Positions 47,101 through 57,976 of a DNA stretch of 64,000 nt are shown here, piece by piece; position 1 is the stretch's first letter, and every line of letters begins with the position of its first letter. A program made the translations under genes and the position numbers. The notes under the pieces were generated by a model, which ran no database searches, had not been told where the DNA came from, and was given only the letters and a program-made list of their open reading frames with translations. The stretch is from Aphrophora alni (taxonomy: Eukaryota > Arthropoda > Insecta > Hemiptera > Aphrophoridae), in NCBI GenBank assembly GCA_963513935.1, contig OY740769.1, forward strand, positions 104,201,762 to 104,265,761. The letters are read 5' to 3'.

Positions 47101-50100
47101 ACTCGACTGGAATATACTTAGCAGCACAACTACGGATGGCGCTCCTGCCATGGCTGGCAAACATTCGCGCGTTGTAACTAAATTAAAACAGAAAACATCA
47201 GGGAATTTTGTGAGATTTCACTGTATAATTCATCAGGAATCATTGGCATCCAAACATTTAAAAATGGACCATGTCATGCAACTTATAATTAAAATAGTAA
47301 AATTTTATAATGAGCAGAGGACTAAATCACTGACAGTTCAGGCAGTTTTTACAAGATTTGGATGAAAACTTTTCTGATGTCCCTTATTTCACCGAAGTTC
47401 GTTGGCTCAGTCGAGGAGTAGTTTTAGAAAGATTTTTTGCATTACGTGACTCTATTCAAGCTTTCATGTTAGAAAAAGGCGACTCAATTGACTGGTGGGT
47501 TGATTGTGCCTTTTGGTAGATATGAATAAATACTTGACTGATCTGAATGTAAAGTTATAGGATAAAAATCTGATTGTCACTCAAATGTATTCATGTAGTT
47601 GAGGCTGTGGGGAAATCAAGTAAAAAATCAAACTTTGGATCATTTCCCTCATTTAAATTCATTTGGCACAGTGAACTAAAAAAAAAATTGGATCAATATT
47701 CTAAACTTCTGCAAAATCTGATCACGGAATTCAACAATCGTTTTGAAGACTTCCACAAAATGAATGAAATGGAATTCCCAATTTTGAACAATCCATTCGA
47801 TTTTGAAGCTTCACAGGCACCAGTTCATTTGCAAATTGAGTTGATAGATCTTCAATCGGACAGTATTTTGAATGAAAAATTTAAAGAGGTTAACGCTCTT
47901 ACATTTTATACACAATATTTCAAGAGTTTGGAAAACTACCAGGAATTAAAAAAAGCATGCAACACGCGTTCTGTGCATGTTTGGTAGCTCCTATTTATGT
48001 GAGCAGATTTTTTCCGTCATGAAAATAAATAAGAAGAAACATAGCAGAAGACTTACAAATGAACATCTCCAATCAATTCTTAAAATAATTACAACGAATA
48101 TGATACCTGGCATCAATGAGCTTGTCAAAAACAAGAGAAGTCAGGTATCTGGATCGTCGAGCTCAAAATAATTACCCTCTTTTATAACTTTGATATGATT
48201 TTTAACAACCGTATATTATACTATAAAATTAAATAAATAAAATGTTATAATAATTCAGTACATTTTTTTAATTTGAATCTGACCCGCCTACACATTCTAA
48301 ATTTAATATATGACCCTCTGCAAAATTGAGTTTGACACCTCTGGCTTAGACCCTTCAATCTGTATTGTAGAAATGACAAATCTAATCGTTATCAGACCTG
48401 TTTGGACAATACTGCTACTAATGTTTTTGGTGAATCATGTTTGCTCTTTATTAGGAGAGGATGTAATATCCGACCATGCTGGCATATAGGTTATATTTTG
48501 TATGACTTTAAAATTTAAACTTAAACCTAAAACAAATTGTAAGAAAGTCCATTTAAATGTTTTACTTCTCCAAAATGATTTTTAAAAGTATTTGAATAGT
48601 GTTGACTGGTCACTTTTGTATGATATTCAAGGGTATGTTAATTCTGCATATATTTCTTTTATTATTATTTTCATTTCTAACTATGAAATGTCCTGTCCTT
48701 TGATTTATATAAAAGAGAAGACTCAGTCAGATAGACCTAAAAATTGACTGAAGAGATTGTATACAGATAATCTTTAAAATGCATAATCTTCTATTAATTC
48801 TATACGATAAGTGGAAAGCTACATTAAGTATAAGTGATAAGAATAACTTTAAAGATTTTAAAAACCTATATACTAAAGCAATTCAGGGTGTTAAGACTAA
48901 AGTTAAGGCAACATTTCCCACTAATCATTTTCGGCAAGTGCCTAAGGTGCAAAATTATAAGAAAGAAACGTAGGTAGAAAAAAATTTTAGAATGAAAGAT
49001 TTGTGTAAAAGCAAGGAAAAAATTAATGCCCTTGTACATATGTTTATATTTTGTTTTTATAGAAACAATTTTTTATTATGTCAACAAAAACATGTATCAT
49101 ACAGACAAACTAACTTTTATCATCGTCTACCTACTACCACTTAGTGTAATTTTACCTATTTTTGATTATTTCAAAGAATCAGAACAGAACAATCCTATCT
49201 TATCGTAAGTGGTTAATGAGGTTAAAATAATATTTACTCTGAAAAGGTTTTTTTTTTTTTTTTTTTTTAATACAAAGAGTATTCAATGAAGTTTTAATGT
49301 GTAAAACAATATAATGTTTTCGATAATTTCATAACAAAACTTTTTGTAAGTCATTGTAGTTCTTCATTGCCTAGAGGTGGAAGTTGTCTAAATGAAGCAC
49401 TGTTAAGGCCAATAGTAATCTAATATTAAATTCCAAAAATAATTGTAAAACAGCCTGGATGGTTCTTAAAAATTAAATTGGGGAATGTAAACAAAGTCAG
49501 GAATTCTCATTTCTGCTGATGCTCTAAACAATTTCTTTTGTGAATGTGTCTGTTAATTTAGGGGTAAATAATTACCAGTCAAAAAAGTCACTCTTTCAGA
49601 TTTGCTACATAATTTTGTGAAACATATCAATCGTAGTTTCAAATGGAAGAAAATAGACACAAAAATTATAAGATATATTGTCACTCAATTTAGTTCTTCT
49701 TGCAGTGAGGATGTATAGGTGTACAATCTTTAATTGTGTGATAAATAAATTACTGCAGCTATAATTTTTCCTCTAACTTATTTCAGTAATTTTTCAATGA
49801 CAGATGGAGTATTTTCTGAGAGTATGAAAATAACTAAAGTAACACATGTGTTTAAGAATGGTGATAGGAATCTGCTAGATAGTTACCGGCCCATAAAAAT
49901 TGTACCTATTTAAAGCAATATAATTGAATCTTGTATAATAAATCAGCTTTATGATTACTTTGCTTGTAGTGGGTTGCTTTATAATAATCAGCCAAGTCAT
50001 TTCACCAATATAGTGGTAAAAACAATTGTAGACAAGGTTATGAATGGTTTTTAAAATAAATTTATTCATATCCAAGTCTTATTGATTTTGATTGTATTTT

Positions 50101-53100
50101 ACATAAATAATCTGTAATAAGTTTGAACTTGATGGTTTGGGTAATAGGGAATGTAATCTGATTAGACCATTTCTTAGGGACAGAAAGCAGATAGTATGTG
50201 TCAATAACTACACCTCTAAGTTAATGGACATTAATGCAGAGGTTCCTCAGGGCTCTGCTCTGGGGCCTTTCTTATTTTTAATTTTCATAAATAATTTATA
50301 CTGAAACGTTTCATCCTTTCTGTTCTATATGCTGACGACACAACTTTGCTCAGCTCGCATAGAGATTTAGCATCTGCTAGAGCTAAGGTTGAAAACTCTA
50401 TGCTACTTGCTAAAACCTAATTTTCTGTAAATATCCCTAAAATTAATGAAGATAAGACTGAATATATAGATTTCTTGCTGAAACACGTTTCTTGAAAATC
50501 TCTCAAACTTAGTTAGGAGTCTAAAACATAAAATCTTTGTTAAAGGCTATCACTTGTAATTTACCTTTTAAGAAAATTAAAATTCTGTGTTAGGAGAGGT
50601 GCACCATCACATATTATGGTCTATTTCATTAGATGTTAATGTACCGTGAATTTCATGTCCTTCAGGCGAGTCTTTATTTTACAAAAAATAAATAAAAACA
50701 TTCGAATCATTAAGGTATTATAAAATAATACACAATCTTGTAGACATGTATTCTCTGCACTTCAGATTTTTCCAGGTCTGTATATTTATTATACGTGCGA
50801 GACAGAACCTATTACTATCCGATAACCAAAATATAAAGCATTTTTACAGTACTAGACAAATTTCTGACCTTATTGCTCCCTGCATTAGACTAGTTAAGAG
50901 CTATTACTACCAGCAATATAAATTATTTAATAAATTTCCTGTAGAATTTTGCCAGAAAAAAACATTTCAAACTGTTATTGCAAAATGGTTTAAACCAAAG
51001 GCTTTTTATTCTATAAATGACTACATGAAATGTGATTTATGTGATATCTCTTTGTTGTATAATATAATATAATGATATAGATGTAATGTGACTTAACTTC
51101 AGTCTATTATATGTAAACTATTTAATGGTAATAAAGCTATTATTATTATCCCTATAAGAAGTGAAGTAGAGAGAACCATGTGCGGGAACTCTCCAAAACT
51201 TATGACCGCTCCCCCCCCCCAGGGGAATGATGTTTTGATATGAAAACACCTCAGGCACAATGGATTTTTTGTACTCAAACCTCCAAGACAGACAAGAAAA
51301 AAGGATAGAAACGTAAGATAAGAAAAGATTGTTCTGTTTTTAGAGCATCTATTTTTCTGTTCATTAAATTGATATCTGAAGTCTTTTGAGATAATTCCTG
51401 ACCGCATCATGGCCCTAAGCAACATGCCTTCTCTTATTGAAATCATTGTACACTCTATTGTAGGACCCTCTCACAAATAATCTCTGAAGCTCAGAATAGG
51501 CTCCAGATGACATTCCCTCCATAGATCAAGACCTACACATAATCTGATCAGCAATAATCAGCCCAGTTTTGTATACTTTTTCCCTAGCTTAGAATTTTGG
51601 GATAATCATTACCGATATTTAGATCAACAAGATAAACCTGTTGGGGAGGAGAGGGGGATGTGTCAACATATTTATCATAACAAAATCCCCCCCCCATCAG
51701 AAGGTTTTATAGATATTTTAGTATAGTCTTGAGATTTATTAAAACTTATTTTACCACAAAAATGTATAACTTCTATTTTAAAGAATCAATGAAATTATTT
51801 TCCATTTCAATGCAACCATAAGAGGTAAAACCTTCCAATACAGCTTATATTATTTTTTTTATATCTATGATCTTTCATAAACTTGTAAAATTTGCAAATT
51901 AAAATTATTATTTATTCTGTTCTGATAAAAATCTCCCTACAATGGACTCAGATAACTTGGATAATTCATGCAAATAATTAGAAAAGAAAGGTATTCAATA
52001 TTTGGTATTCTACATAATTTTGCAGACCAAATATAATTATAGGTACAAACAAATGATGTTTCAATCTCTAATTGCTAATCTCAAGTTAATTTTACTTTTT
52101 AATTAAAAGTACTTACGTTTTTATATGCTTGGACAAAATTAATGTATGGATTTCTTGAAGGTTTCCTTATTGATATGAGACAAGCCTAGAACAGAAATAT
52201 TTTTAAGTTAAAATAAACAGTAAATGTATCAAGATTGACTTATTCAAAGAAAAAAGTCACCTCTCCTCTAAATTATGAAGGAGTGAATACAGAAACTATT
52301 TTATGAGAAACTTTGTGGGAATAAAGACATTGAATGATAAATTTGTTCAAATTGAATAAGTTGAGAAATACCATACAAACTGAAGGTCCTTATGTTCCCA
52401 CTATTTATAATGGCAGTTTATTTAAAATAGAGCTAGTATGCAGTCGTATTTATAATGGCAGTTCATTTAAAATAGAGCTAATATACAGTCGTATTTATAA
52501 TGGCAGTTCATTTAAAATAGAGCTAATATACATTCTTTTTTTTTTTACTTCAGCTTTAAGAAAGTTTTAATTTTAAAGGAGGCAGATAAATTTCAGAACA
52601 ATCAATAACCAGCAATGTAATCTTTACCAGCAAAAATTTTTTGGGGCTTACAGCATTATGATAAAATGGTTGGAACAAGAAGCTCAAGCATATATAAGAG
52701 AATATATCATGTTGGAAACCTCAATTATCCTTAGAAACAATACAACTGCAAACTTGATTTTGTTTAAATGGCTGTATTTAAAATAGCAACTTATTAAAGT
52801 TACCGGTACTAGCTTAGCACTACACAAGTATTTTCTCGCATTTATGTAAGATATAAAACATTTTGTAATGTTAAAAAAATAGATGATAATTAAGGGGGCT
52901 TGTGAGAGTCATTCGAAAAAATTGAAAAAATAAGAAAAATTTATGTAAACAAATTTGAAAAAACAAAGGACTTGGACAAATACAGATAGCCATTAACTGT
53001 CACGTGAGAGCAAGTCTCTTAACCCTTTGCGCTCGGTTGGCCAGTTATACTGGCCACGTCCTTACAGTAGACAGCGCGGCATTGTTTTGACATGAATTGT

Positions 53101-55295
53101 CTCTGACACTCGGATGGCCAGTACCACTGCCCACTCCCCTCTCCGAGTCAGCTCGGCAGCCATCATGGTGGCTTCTTCCCACCAGGTCGGAATTATTTTT
53201 ATCACAGACTGCAATTTTTACAAAGGGTATTTTTTTTTTTTTTAAACCAAAACCATATCCATTTTAACAATTATTTTCTTAATATACACAAACAAACAAG
53301 ATACTGAACTAATCAAAATCGTATATTTCAAGTTAAAAGGGAAAATAATGCCTAATTTACTAATTATTTAAAAATCACATATATTTCAAAGTTACGCAAA
53401 CACCTTGTCCGTTTTTTATTTTAACACAAACAAACAATTTAAAAAAATTTATTAGTAAGTATACACATACAAAAAAGATACTGAACTAAACAAATTCATA
53501 TGTTACAAATTAAAAAGGAAAATAATGCCTAATTTACTAATTATACAAAAATCACATATATTTAAAACTGACGAGAACACCTTATAGTTTTTTCATTTTA
53601 AAACAAACAAACAATTTTTTATATTTTATTAATATAGATACACAAACAAACAAGATAATGAACTAAACACAATTATGTTTCAATTTAAAAGAGAAAATAA
53701 TGCCTAATTTACTAATTATACAAAAATCACAAGACACTGTGTGTACGTTCTCAATGTTGTAAGAAAAGAGCACGTGTTGATTTTGGCATTCCCGGTGATA
53801 CTTTTCAACGATAAAGCTGCCAGAACTGCTGGTCCTTTAGTTAAATAGTTTCTCTATAGGTTACAGCACTCTACACACATCACAACATTAAAATATATTG
53901 TTAAAATGCAATATATGTTTCTTGGCCAGTGCTGCTGGCCTTCCGAGCGTTCGACGGTTTTTATCTTGGCCAGTACCACTGGCCATCCGAGCGGCAGGAA
54001 CAACTGATGTGGAATTAAATCCCAGTTGTTGCGCAAATGTCCGCAGCCAGTACAGCTGGCCAACCGACAGATAAGGACAACCTATAAATACTCTATCCGA
54101 GCGCAAAGGGTTAATATACAAATATAAAGAATCAGTCATATTTTTTCTTAATAAGCTACTTTGTTCTTCTTAGAAAAAATATTAATGCCAATTCGACATC
54201 ATTATCACTACCCTTGTTCTAAAAATACCTCTCTTGAAACTTTTTAGTGGCTAATGTCGGATAAAAATGGGAATAAAAAAGAAGGGCACCCTGTATGATC
54301 TCAGCCATGAGTCCCATCTTGGCTCTTTATGTTCATTGTTCTTATAATAATCTACAGTCCAAATACAAGTATCTAGACCAATTGATAAAATTCCATGTGG
54401 GTAGAATTTGACATAACTTGGTGAGTTTTTAGTATTTGTTAAATAGCACGAAATTTAGATATCTTCCTTAACCAAAGCAAAAATATCAATTTTCTTAAAA
54501 TAGGATCTAACTAATGGTTAACAATGGAAATCAAAAGTTTTGTTTTAATTTAAATTAGCTTTTTTTGTAAGTTCCCTATTTTAACTTCATTTTGTAATTC
54601 TGAACCGATTGCGATGATGCCAACTATTTATGACAAACTAAAAAAAAACTTGAAACTATTTATCATTTTTATTTATATGTTATTTTAATGAAGTTTTTAG
54701 TAATATATTAAAAGTTTGAATTTGATGACTATTTAATTCCCAATTATATATGTCCCTTAATTTCTAAATTTTTTTAAAATAAGTTCAATATTTAGAAATC
54801 TGATGACTGCAAATAAGTATCCTATTTTATATTTATTCCACCACATGCATACCAACCGAGGCTAAATGTCGATTTTAGTAAATGAGCGGCGCAAATCTCC
54901 CCCTCAGGATATTATTATAACTATATAAAATTTAATATATTTATGTTTAAAAGTTGTACCTTTATTTGTGGTTTCTTTTTCAGCTCCTTTTGTTGAGAAG
55001 ATGAAGCTCTAATGTTTAGGTTAGTGGAATTTGTTTCGACCTCTGATTGTTTGTTTTCACATGGTAGGTTAGGTGTGGACTGCTCTGATATAATATTATC
55101 AGTTAGTTGATTGCTTTGCTGGGATATTTGAATAGTTGAAGTTTTCTTGCATTCTGATTGCATGTCTTCGTCCGGCACATTATTAATCATACAGTTATTT
55201 ATTTCATATAGCATAGGATCAGAAACATTTGGAAGTTTACCATTTGAATTTGAAAGAGCAGCTTGCAACCGAGTTATCATTTTGTTTAGAATTTT
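35733..55295 (-). CDS. HMG-box (MST-HMG-like) chromatin protein, four exons
   Basis: Coding exons on the minus strand: 55295-54960 (ATG 55280), 52185-52117, 42239-42090, 35909-35733 (stop 35735-35733). Every junction is phase 0 with GT-AG sites (donors GTACAA, GTAAGT, GTATGT), giving 238 aa. Residues 1-107 are polar and low-complexity, ending ELKKKPQIK. Residues about 117-178 form an HMG box: [13 protein letters not shown], then [20 protein letters not shown], then [10 protein letters not shown] basic [11 protein letters not shown] tract follows, then a Ser/Thr/Tyr-rich tail. The NPYINF start resembles the MST-HMG boxes of insect sperm chromatin (protamine-like) proteins; testis function is inference. 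The frame stays open upstream of the ATG to the acceptor at 55296, so a further 5' exon may exist. The introns are full of TEs. Confidence 0.75.
36266..36310 (+). ncRNA. hammerhead-ribozyme-like motif
   Basis: Core in order: stem I GTATCA (36266-36271), CTGAAGA (36272-36278), one extra G, stem II GACGA (36280-36284) with TCGTT (36290-36294) around loop CCTTA, GAAA (36295-36298), a tiny stem III (ACGCAT), predicted cleavage after ATC at 36304, and stem I TGATAC (36305-36310), fully complementary to the first strand. All conserved core positions of CUGANGA and GAAA are present; the single base before stem II is non-canonical. It lies in the last intron of the HMG-box gene, on the opposite strand. 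No cleavage evidence. Confidence 0.5.
36320..37740. other. HMG-box gene intron 3, unassigned part
   Basis: AT-rich, with nothing recognised beyond a short TA tract near 37470-37483. Confidence 0.4.
37752..38899 (+). mobile_element. PIF/Harbinger deletion derivative
   Basis: Ends carry a 13-bp inverted repeat GAGCGCTCACCAA (37752-37764) and TTGGTGAGCGCTC (38887-38899). Near the left end an open frame (37871-38146) encodes the N terminus of a Harbinger nuclease ([21 protein letters not shown]). After a frameshift it continues [20 protein letters not shown] and stops near 38175. The catalytic DDE region is absent. A 3-bp TSD is not evident, and the subterminal region 38797-38899 repeats the GTGAGCGCT word. 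Confidence 0.7.
39440..40010 (-). pseudogene. KIAA1586-like hAT-type relic
   Basis: Broken minus-strand frames give [18 protein letters not shown] near 40005-39950, a [12 protein letters not shown] piece near 39750, [20 protein letters not shown] near 39715-39660, LSEPWV, and HSN-like remnants. This order (zinc-finger motif with PWL, CxxC, then SxxW) resembles the N-terminal domain of KIAA1586-like proteins derived from hAT transposons. Many stops; dead. Family assignment is tentative. Confidence 0.4.
40011..41560. other. HMG-box gene intron 3, unassigned part
   Basis: Contains a TA/TG microsatellite at 41081-41139 and otherwise AT-rich sequence with no recognised coding capacity. Confidence 0.45.
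41590..41860 (+). pseudogene. Penelope-like GIY-YIG endonuclease relic
   Basis: The plus strand reads [20 protein letters not shown], then EHIP near 41603-41675. The IGQT--xFxTRFKEH pattern is the GIY-YIG nuclease core found at the C terminus of Penelope-like element proteins. A possible C-terminal piece ([16 protein letters not shown]) follows near 41840-41870. Short and interrupted. It is notable because Penelope-like elements are a known home of hammerhead ribozymes. Confidence 0.45.
42750..43470 (+). repeat. interspersed repeat, shorter copy, with 30-bp tandem
   Basis: Relative of 33250-34245, ending GGGTGAACTAGTTCCCTGTTG. Inside, a 30-bp unit starting GGTCTCCCTGGA is repeated nearly three times (43055, 43085, 43115 to about 43137). 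The tandem gives minus-strand frames an artificial GDHHH repeat. Confidence 0.6.
43951..44754 (+). mobile_element. Tigger/pogo-like element joined to a MITE fragment
   Basis: 43951-44078 matches the left internal part of the 5661-6058 MITE. At 44079, after TA, a new CAGTAGAAC end begins. The unit closes at 44754 with GGGGTTCTACTG followed by TA. Inside are two copies of a 74-bp tandem (44158-44305) and, near 44477-44590, a decayed transposase start ([10 protein letters not shown], then [15 protein letters not shown]) typical of the CENP-B-type HTH of Tigger transposases. The last 155 bp match the MITE again. It is an internally deleted copy. Confidence 0.65.
44158..44305. repeat. two-copy 74-bp tandem repeat
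   Basis: Units begin CACCAAAGC at 44158 and 44232 and share CGAGTCAAACGACTTTGTCG and GCGGTATCCCATTGT. They lie inside the Tigger-like element. Confidence 0.85.
45925..48343 (+). mobile_element. hAT element with perfect 8-bp TSD
   Basis: The left end CAGTCATGTCAAAGATACGG and the right end (inverse: CAGAGGTGTCAAACTCA) are imperfect TIRs of the Charlie-like CAGxGGTGTCAAACTC type. The 8-bp direct repeat GCTTAGAC at 45917-45924 and 48344-48351 is exact, as expected of hAT transposition. The element sits inside the endonuclease coding region of an older LINE, so it is younger than that LINE. Confidence 0.9.
46398..48170 (+). pseudogene. GTF2IRD2/ZBED-like hAT transposase, broken
   Basis: Starts [10 protein letters not shown], with a BED-like N terminus in which the expected Cys of CLICNQ is a TGA stop (46503-46505). 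It continues [42 protein letters not shown] (first catalytic Asp, near 46932), [18 protein letters not shown] (47115-47175), a frameshifted middle, and C-terminal [20 protein letters not shown] followed by [14 protein letters not shown] (dimerisation region with catalytic Glu). In this family the enzyme excises and inserts the element. At least four interruptions inactivate it. The order and spacing match the GTF2IRD2/SCAND3-like hAT group. Confidence 0.85.
51153..52116. other. HMG-box gene intron 2, 5' part
   Basis: No coding or repeat feature supported except short C runs (51210-51220, 51687-51694). It ends at the donor GTAAGT (52116-52111, minus strand). Confidence 0.4.
52400..52530. repeat. 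three-copy tandem, about 54 bp
   Basis: TATTTATAATGGCAGTT-ATTTAAAATAGAGCTA occurs three times (starting about 52402, 52448, 52494; spacing about 46 bp), giving the repeated peptide [11 protein letters not shown] in one frame. It lies in intron 1 of the HMG-box gene. Confidence 0.7.
53023..54110. mobile_element. non-autonomous piggyBac element
   Basis: Exact TTAA target sites at 53019-53022 and 54111-54114. TIRs CCCTTTGCGCTCGG at the left and CCGAGCGCAAAGGG at the right. Subterminal palindromes of the form GGCCAGT-(5 bases)-CTGGCC recur at both ends (near 53039-53054, 53105-53120, 53930-53946, 53970-53986, 54045-54062) and are likely transposase-binding sites. The middle is AT-rich with a 177-bp tandem. 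No transposase ORF. It lies in intron 1 of the HMG-box gene. Confidence 0.85.
53335..53740. repeat. 177-bp tandem repeat inside the piggyBac element
   Basis: AAAATAATGCCTAATTTACT starts at about 53343, 53520 and 53697, each followed by AATTAT-xAAAAATCACA. About two and a half units. Confidence 0.8.
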
Positions 55296-56780
55296 CTGAA
55301 AAGAAAATGAAATATTACTTTGTGACCTTCCCCAACCCTCTAAAAAATATATTTAACCTACACTCTAATTAATTAGTTTTTATATAATTTCTTTCTCATT
55401 CTATATTATTAGTAGCAAAACTATTGTAATAGCAAAAACAAATATATTAAGATTTTCATAGACAATCCTCCTAAGAACAAATACAATTTTTTTAATTTAC
55501 AAAGAATATCTGTAAGCTGGACATCAGTAATTTTTCTGCACAAACAGTTTGACAAATTTAGTTGTCCACAGTTTTTTGGTTTATAAACTATGCACATAAA
55601 ATATAATTTCCATAATCCACAAAACTGAATTATTGATAAAATTATATTTAAATTACCTCTTAAATATTAATAACCCTTATCAATAAACCAAACTTCAAGT
55701 AAAAGAAAATTATTCCTCTGGTGTAATTTGGAAAAACTCAAATTAATGAATATTGACTACAATGATTAAATATTCTACTTCAATTAATTGAAGAGCGAGT
55801 TAATGACATTATCAAAATAAGTGGAACCTTTATTTCTGTGTCAGGAGTATTTTTCTAAGATTATCGCTCCTACCTAATTACTTGTTAATTCTGTGTGAAC
55901 ATTATAATGCAGATTTTTTTTTCACCAGAATTTTTCTAATCTTATTTGGAACCAGTTTCTTTTGAATATTTATCAATTAAATATAAGAGTATTTGTTTTA
56001 TATTCACTATTTAATGGGAATAAAATTACAAACCTACGTCACATCTTAACCTAACCTATATCGTAAAAGATATGTTTATTGTTTGAAATTTCTTAACAAT
56101 TAATTTTATAACAATTACTAACTAAATAAATTTCTAACAGAATAATAGAAAATCCTTGTGCATTTGATGACAGAACTGAAAATACTCAAACATATTTTAA
56201 ATACTTATCTCAGGCAAATACTGCTTTCTATTACCTAATACTGCTTTAAATTTCCTTTACATAGTTATAATTAAGATAACATGTAGGAATATCATATGAT
56301 ATTAGTGTCCCCTTGATTCTGATCCTGGTTCTGGCGGTTGGCTCCAGAAGTAATGAAGCAAGAAACAACATGTGTTTTGTTATTTGTTGAGAAGCAAATG
56401 TTCTTGGTGGACATATATTTTGGTGTGATAGAGAATACACACAAAATGTTTAATAAAGGTTCCAGAGACAGTTTCCAAAAAAAATCTGCCACATCTTAAT
56501 CAGTGCAGCAGTTAATTTGAAATTCTGGGAAACTGATTCCGTATGTGACACTACCAGATCTGTAAAACCCATTAATAATAACAGAGAATAAAGTGCTGGA
56601 TATCTCAGACCAGATGCTCCAAAGCCCGAAGAAAACTCTCAACATGTTGGTGTTTCATATGGCAAGCCCTAAATAGTTTTACCAAAATCAAATTGTAAAT
56701 ATCTACTTTCAGTAAGATTCCACTACTGCCCATAGAGCTCATATACCAGAGACATTCAAATATAAACACAAATTTATCAG
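55296..56780. other. upstream of HMG-box exon; nothing certain
   Basis: Begins with a good acceptor TTTTCTTTTCAG on the minus strand (ends 55296), which implies an upstream exon. I could not find that exon in the AT-rich sequence here. Confidence 0.4.
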
Positions 56781-56789
56781 CTAAACATT

Positions 56790-57715
56790 TTTTATTGGAT
56801 ATAATGACATTTTTATTATGCTATTATTTATTAACTTGCACACTAATTTTCTATGTAGCCCCTGTGATTGCAATTCACTTGTTTCAGCACTTAGGTTTTT
56901 TTTTTTAATTTCAGAAGATTTTCTATTCTTGTAACAGCATGTTGGAATCATTCTTGCACAACATTAATAACCTACTTTTGTTAGAGTTGAATTTCTTTCT
57001 TCCTAAAAATTCTTTAAATGGACCGGTGGTAGATATTAAAATCTGATGGTGCTAATTTTGGATTACACGGAACATGAGGTAGGACACCCTACTTGAGCTT
57101 CTATAATGTTACCAACATCAAAGCAGCAGTATAAGGGCGAACATTGTCTTGAAGGAAACAAACTGGATCCTGGGCTACTCTCCTCTCGGAACAAATCGCC
57201 TTTCTCTTATAAAATCATAGAGTAGTATTCATCAGAGGTTGTTCTCTAAGAAAATCAAAGTAAAGAATTCCTAATGAATCCCAGTAGAAAGTTGCCATGA
57301 TTTTCTTCGGGGAAAATGTAGTTTTGGCTTCCATCGCAGAGATGAGCTTGGATGTCACCATTGCACGCTTCTTCATTTTGCTTCTGAAGTGATGTAGTGG
57401 ACCCATATATCATTGCAGGTTAGTATAAAGTCTAAAACTTGTATCTATCCTTGCATAATGCTGCAGAAGTTCTGTAACTGCAACCACAATGTTTTTCCTT
57501 TCTGGTCAGGCTTCAAAAAGAGAAGAACCCACTTTGTATTCATCTTGCTAAATTTAAGGTGATCTTTAATTATTGTTTCAACATTACCAACACTTAATTC
57601 AAATTTGTCACCGATTTCTTTGAGGGTGAATCTCTGATTGTTTCGAATTAGTACAACATCAATCAGCTTGTGTACTAATCGACTGAGAGAGACACTTATC
57701 TCTGAAATGATTATT
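56790..57715 (-). pseudogene. mariner-family transposase relic
   Basis: Minus strand in order: RFTLKEIGDKFELSVGNVET (HTH, near 57640-57580), FSKMNTKWVLLFLKPDQK, then 57406 on with SKMKKRAMVTSK, FSPKKIMATFYWDSLGILYF (57318-57259) and DFLREQPLMNTTLYF, then decayed C-terminal pieces. ATFYWDSLGIL is the mariner block around the second catalytic region. Several stops; the first catalytic GDE segment is not evident. It appears clearly distinct from the relic at 345-1120. Confidence 0.75.
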
Positions 57716-57976
57716 TTAAAGTGTTAAATAAATCTGAAAAGGAATGACACCTTTATCTAAAATCTAACGGTAATTCACTGCACAACATTACTGTGTACCT
57801 CCTGCTACACTCTCTTCAATACAATTTACAAGAATTTTAGAAAGAGGAATTAGTATAACTCATGAAATTGCCCAATAAGTCATGATTACCTCGAATTCAT
57901 TATCAGAACAGAGCATGAAAATTCCTGTTTATATTTTAATGCTGCTCGTATTTCTATGCCACTCTTAAATGACATA

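Larger units (their letters stand above)
44930..51152 (+). pseudogene. Jockey/CR1-like LINE relic, split by a hAT element
   Basis: ORF1-like debris at 44960-45300 (QFSKCM, then [16 protein letters not shown]). The endonuclease begins near 45450 and includes [14 protein letters not shown] and AGDFNVN (to 45912). The hAT element interrupts at 45925. Endonuclease resumes at 48352 with [12 protein letters not shown] and ISDHAG. The linker is at 48779-48973. RT pieces are LLDSYRPI (49871-49896), [15 protein letters not shown] (50239-50285) and [11 protein letters not shown] (50324-50358). A C-terminal segment follows at 50746-51072, with an ATT-repeat tail near 51131-51150. Many stops and frameshifts; dead. 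It lies antisense in intron 2 of the HMG-box gene. Confidence 0.75.
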
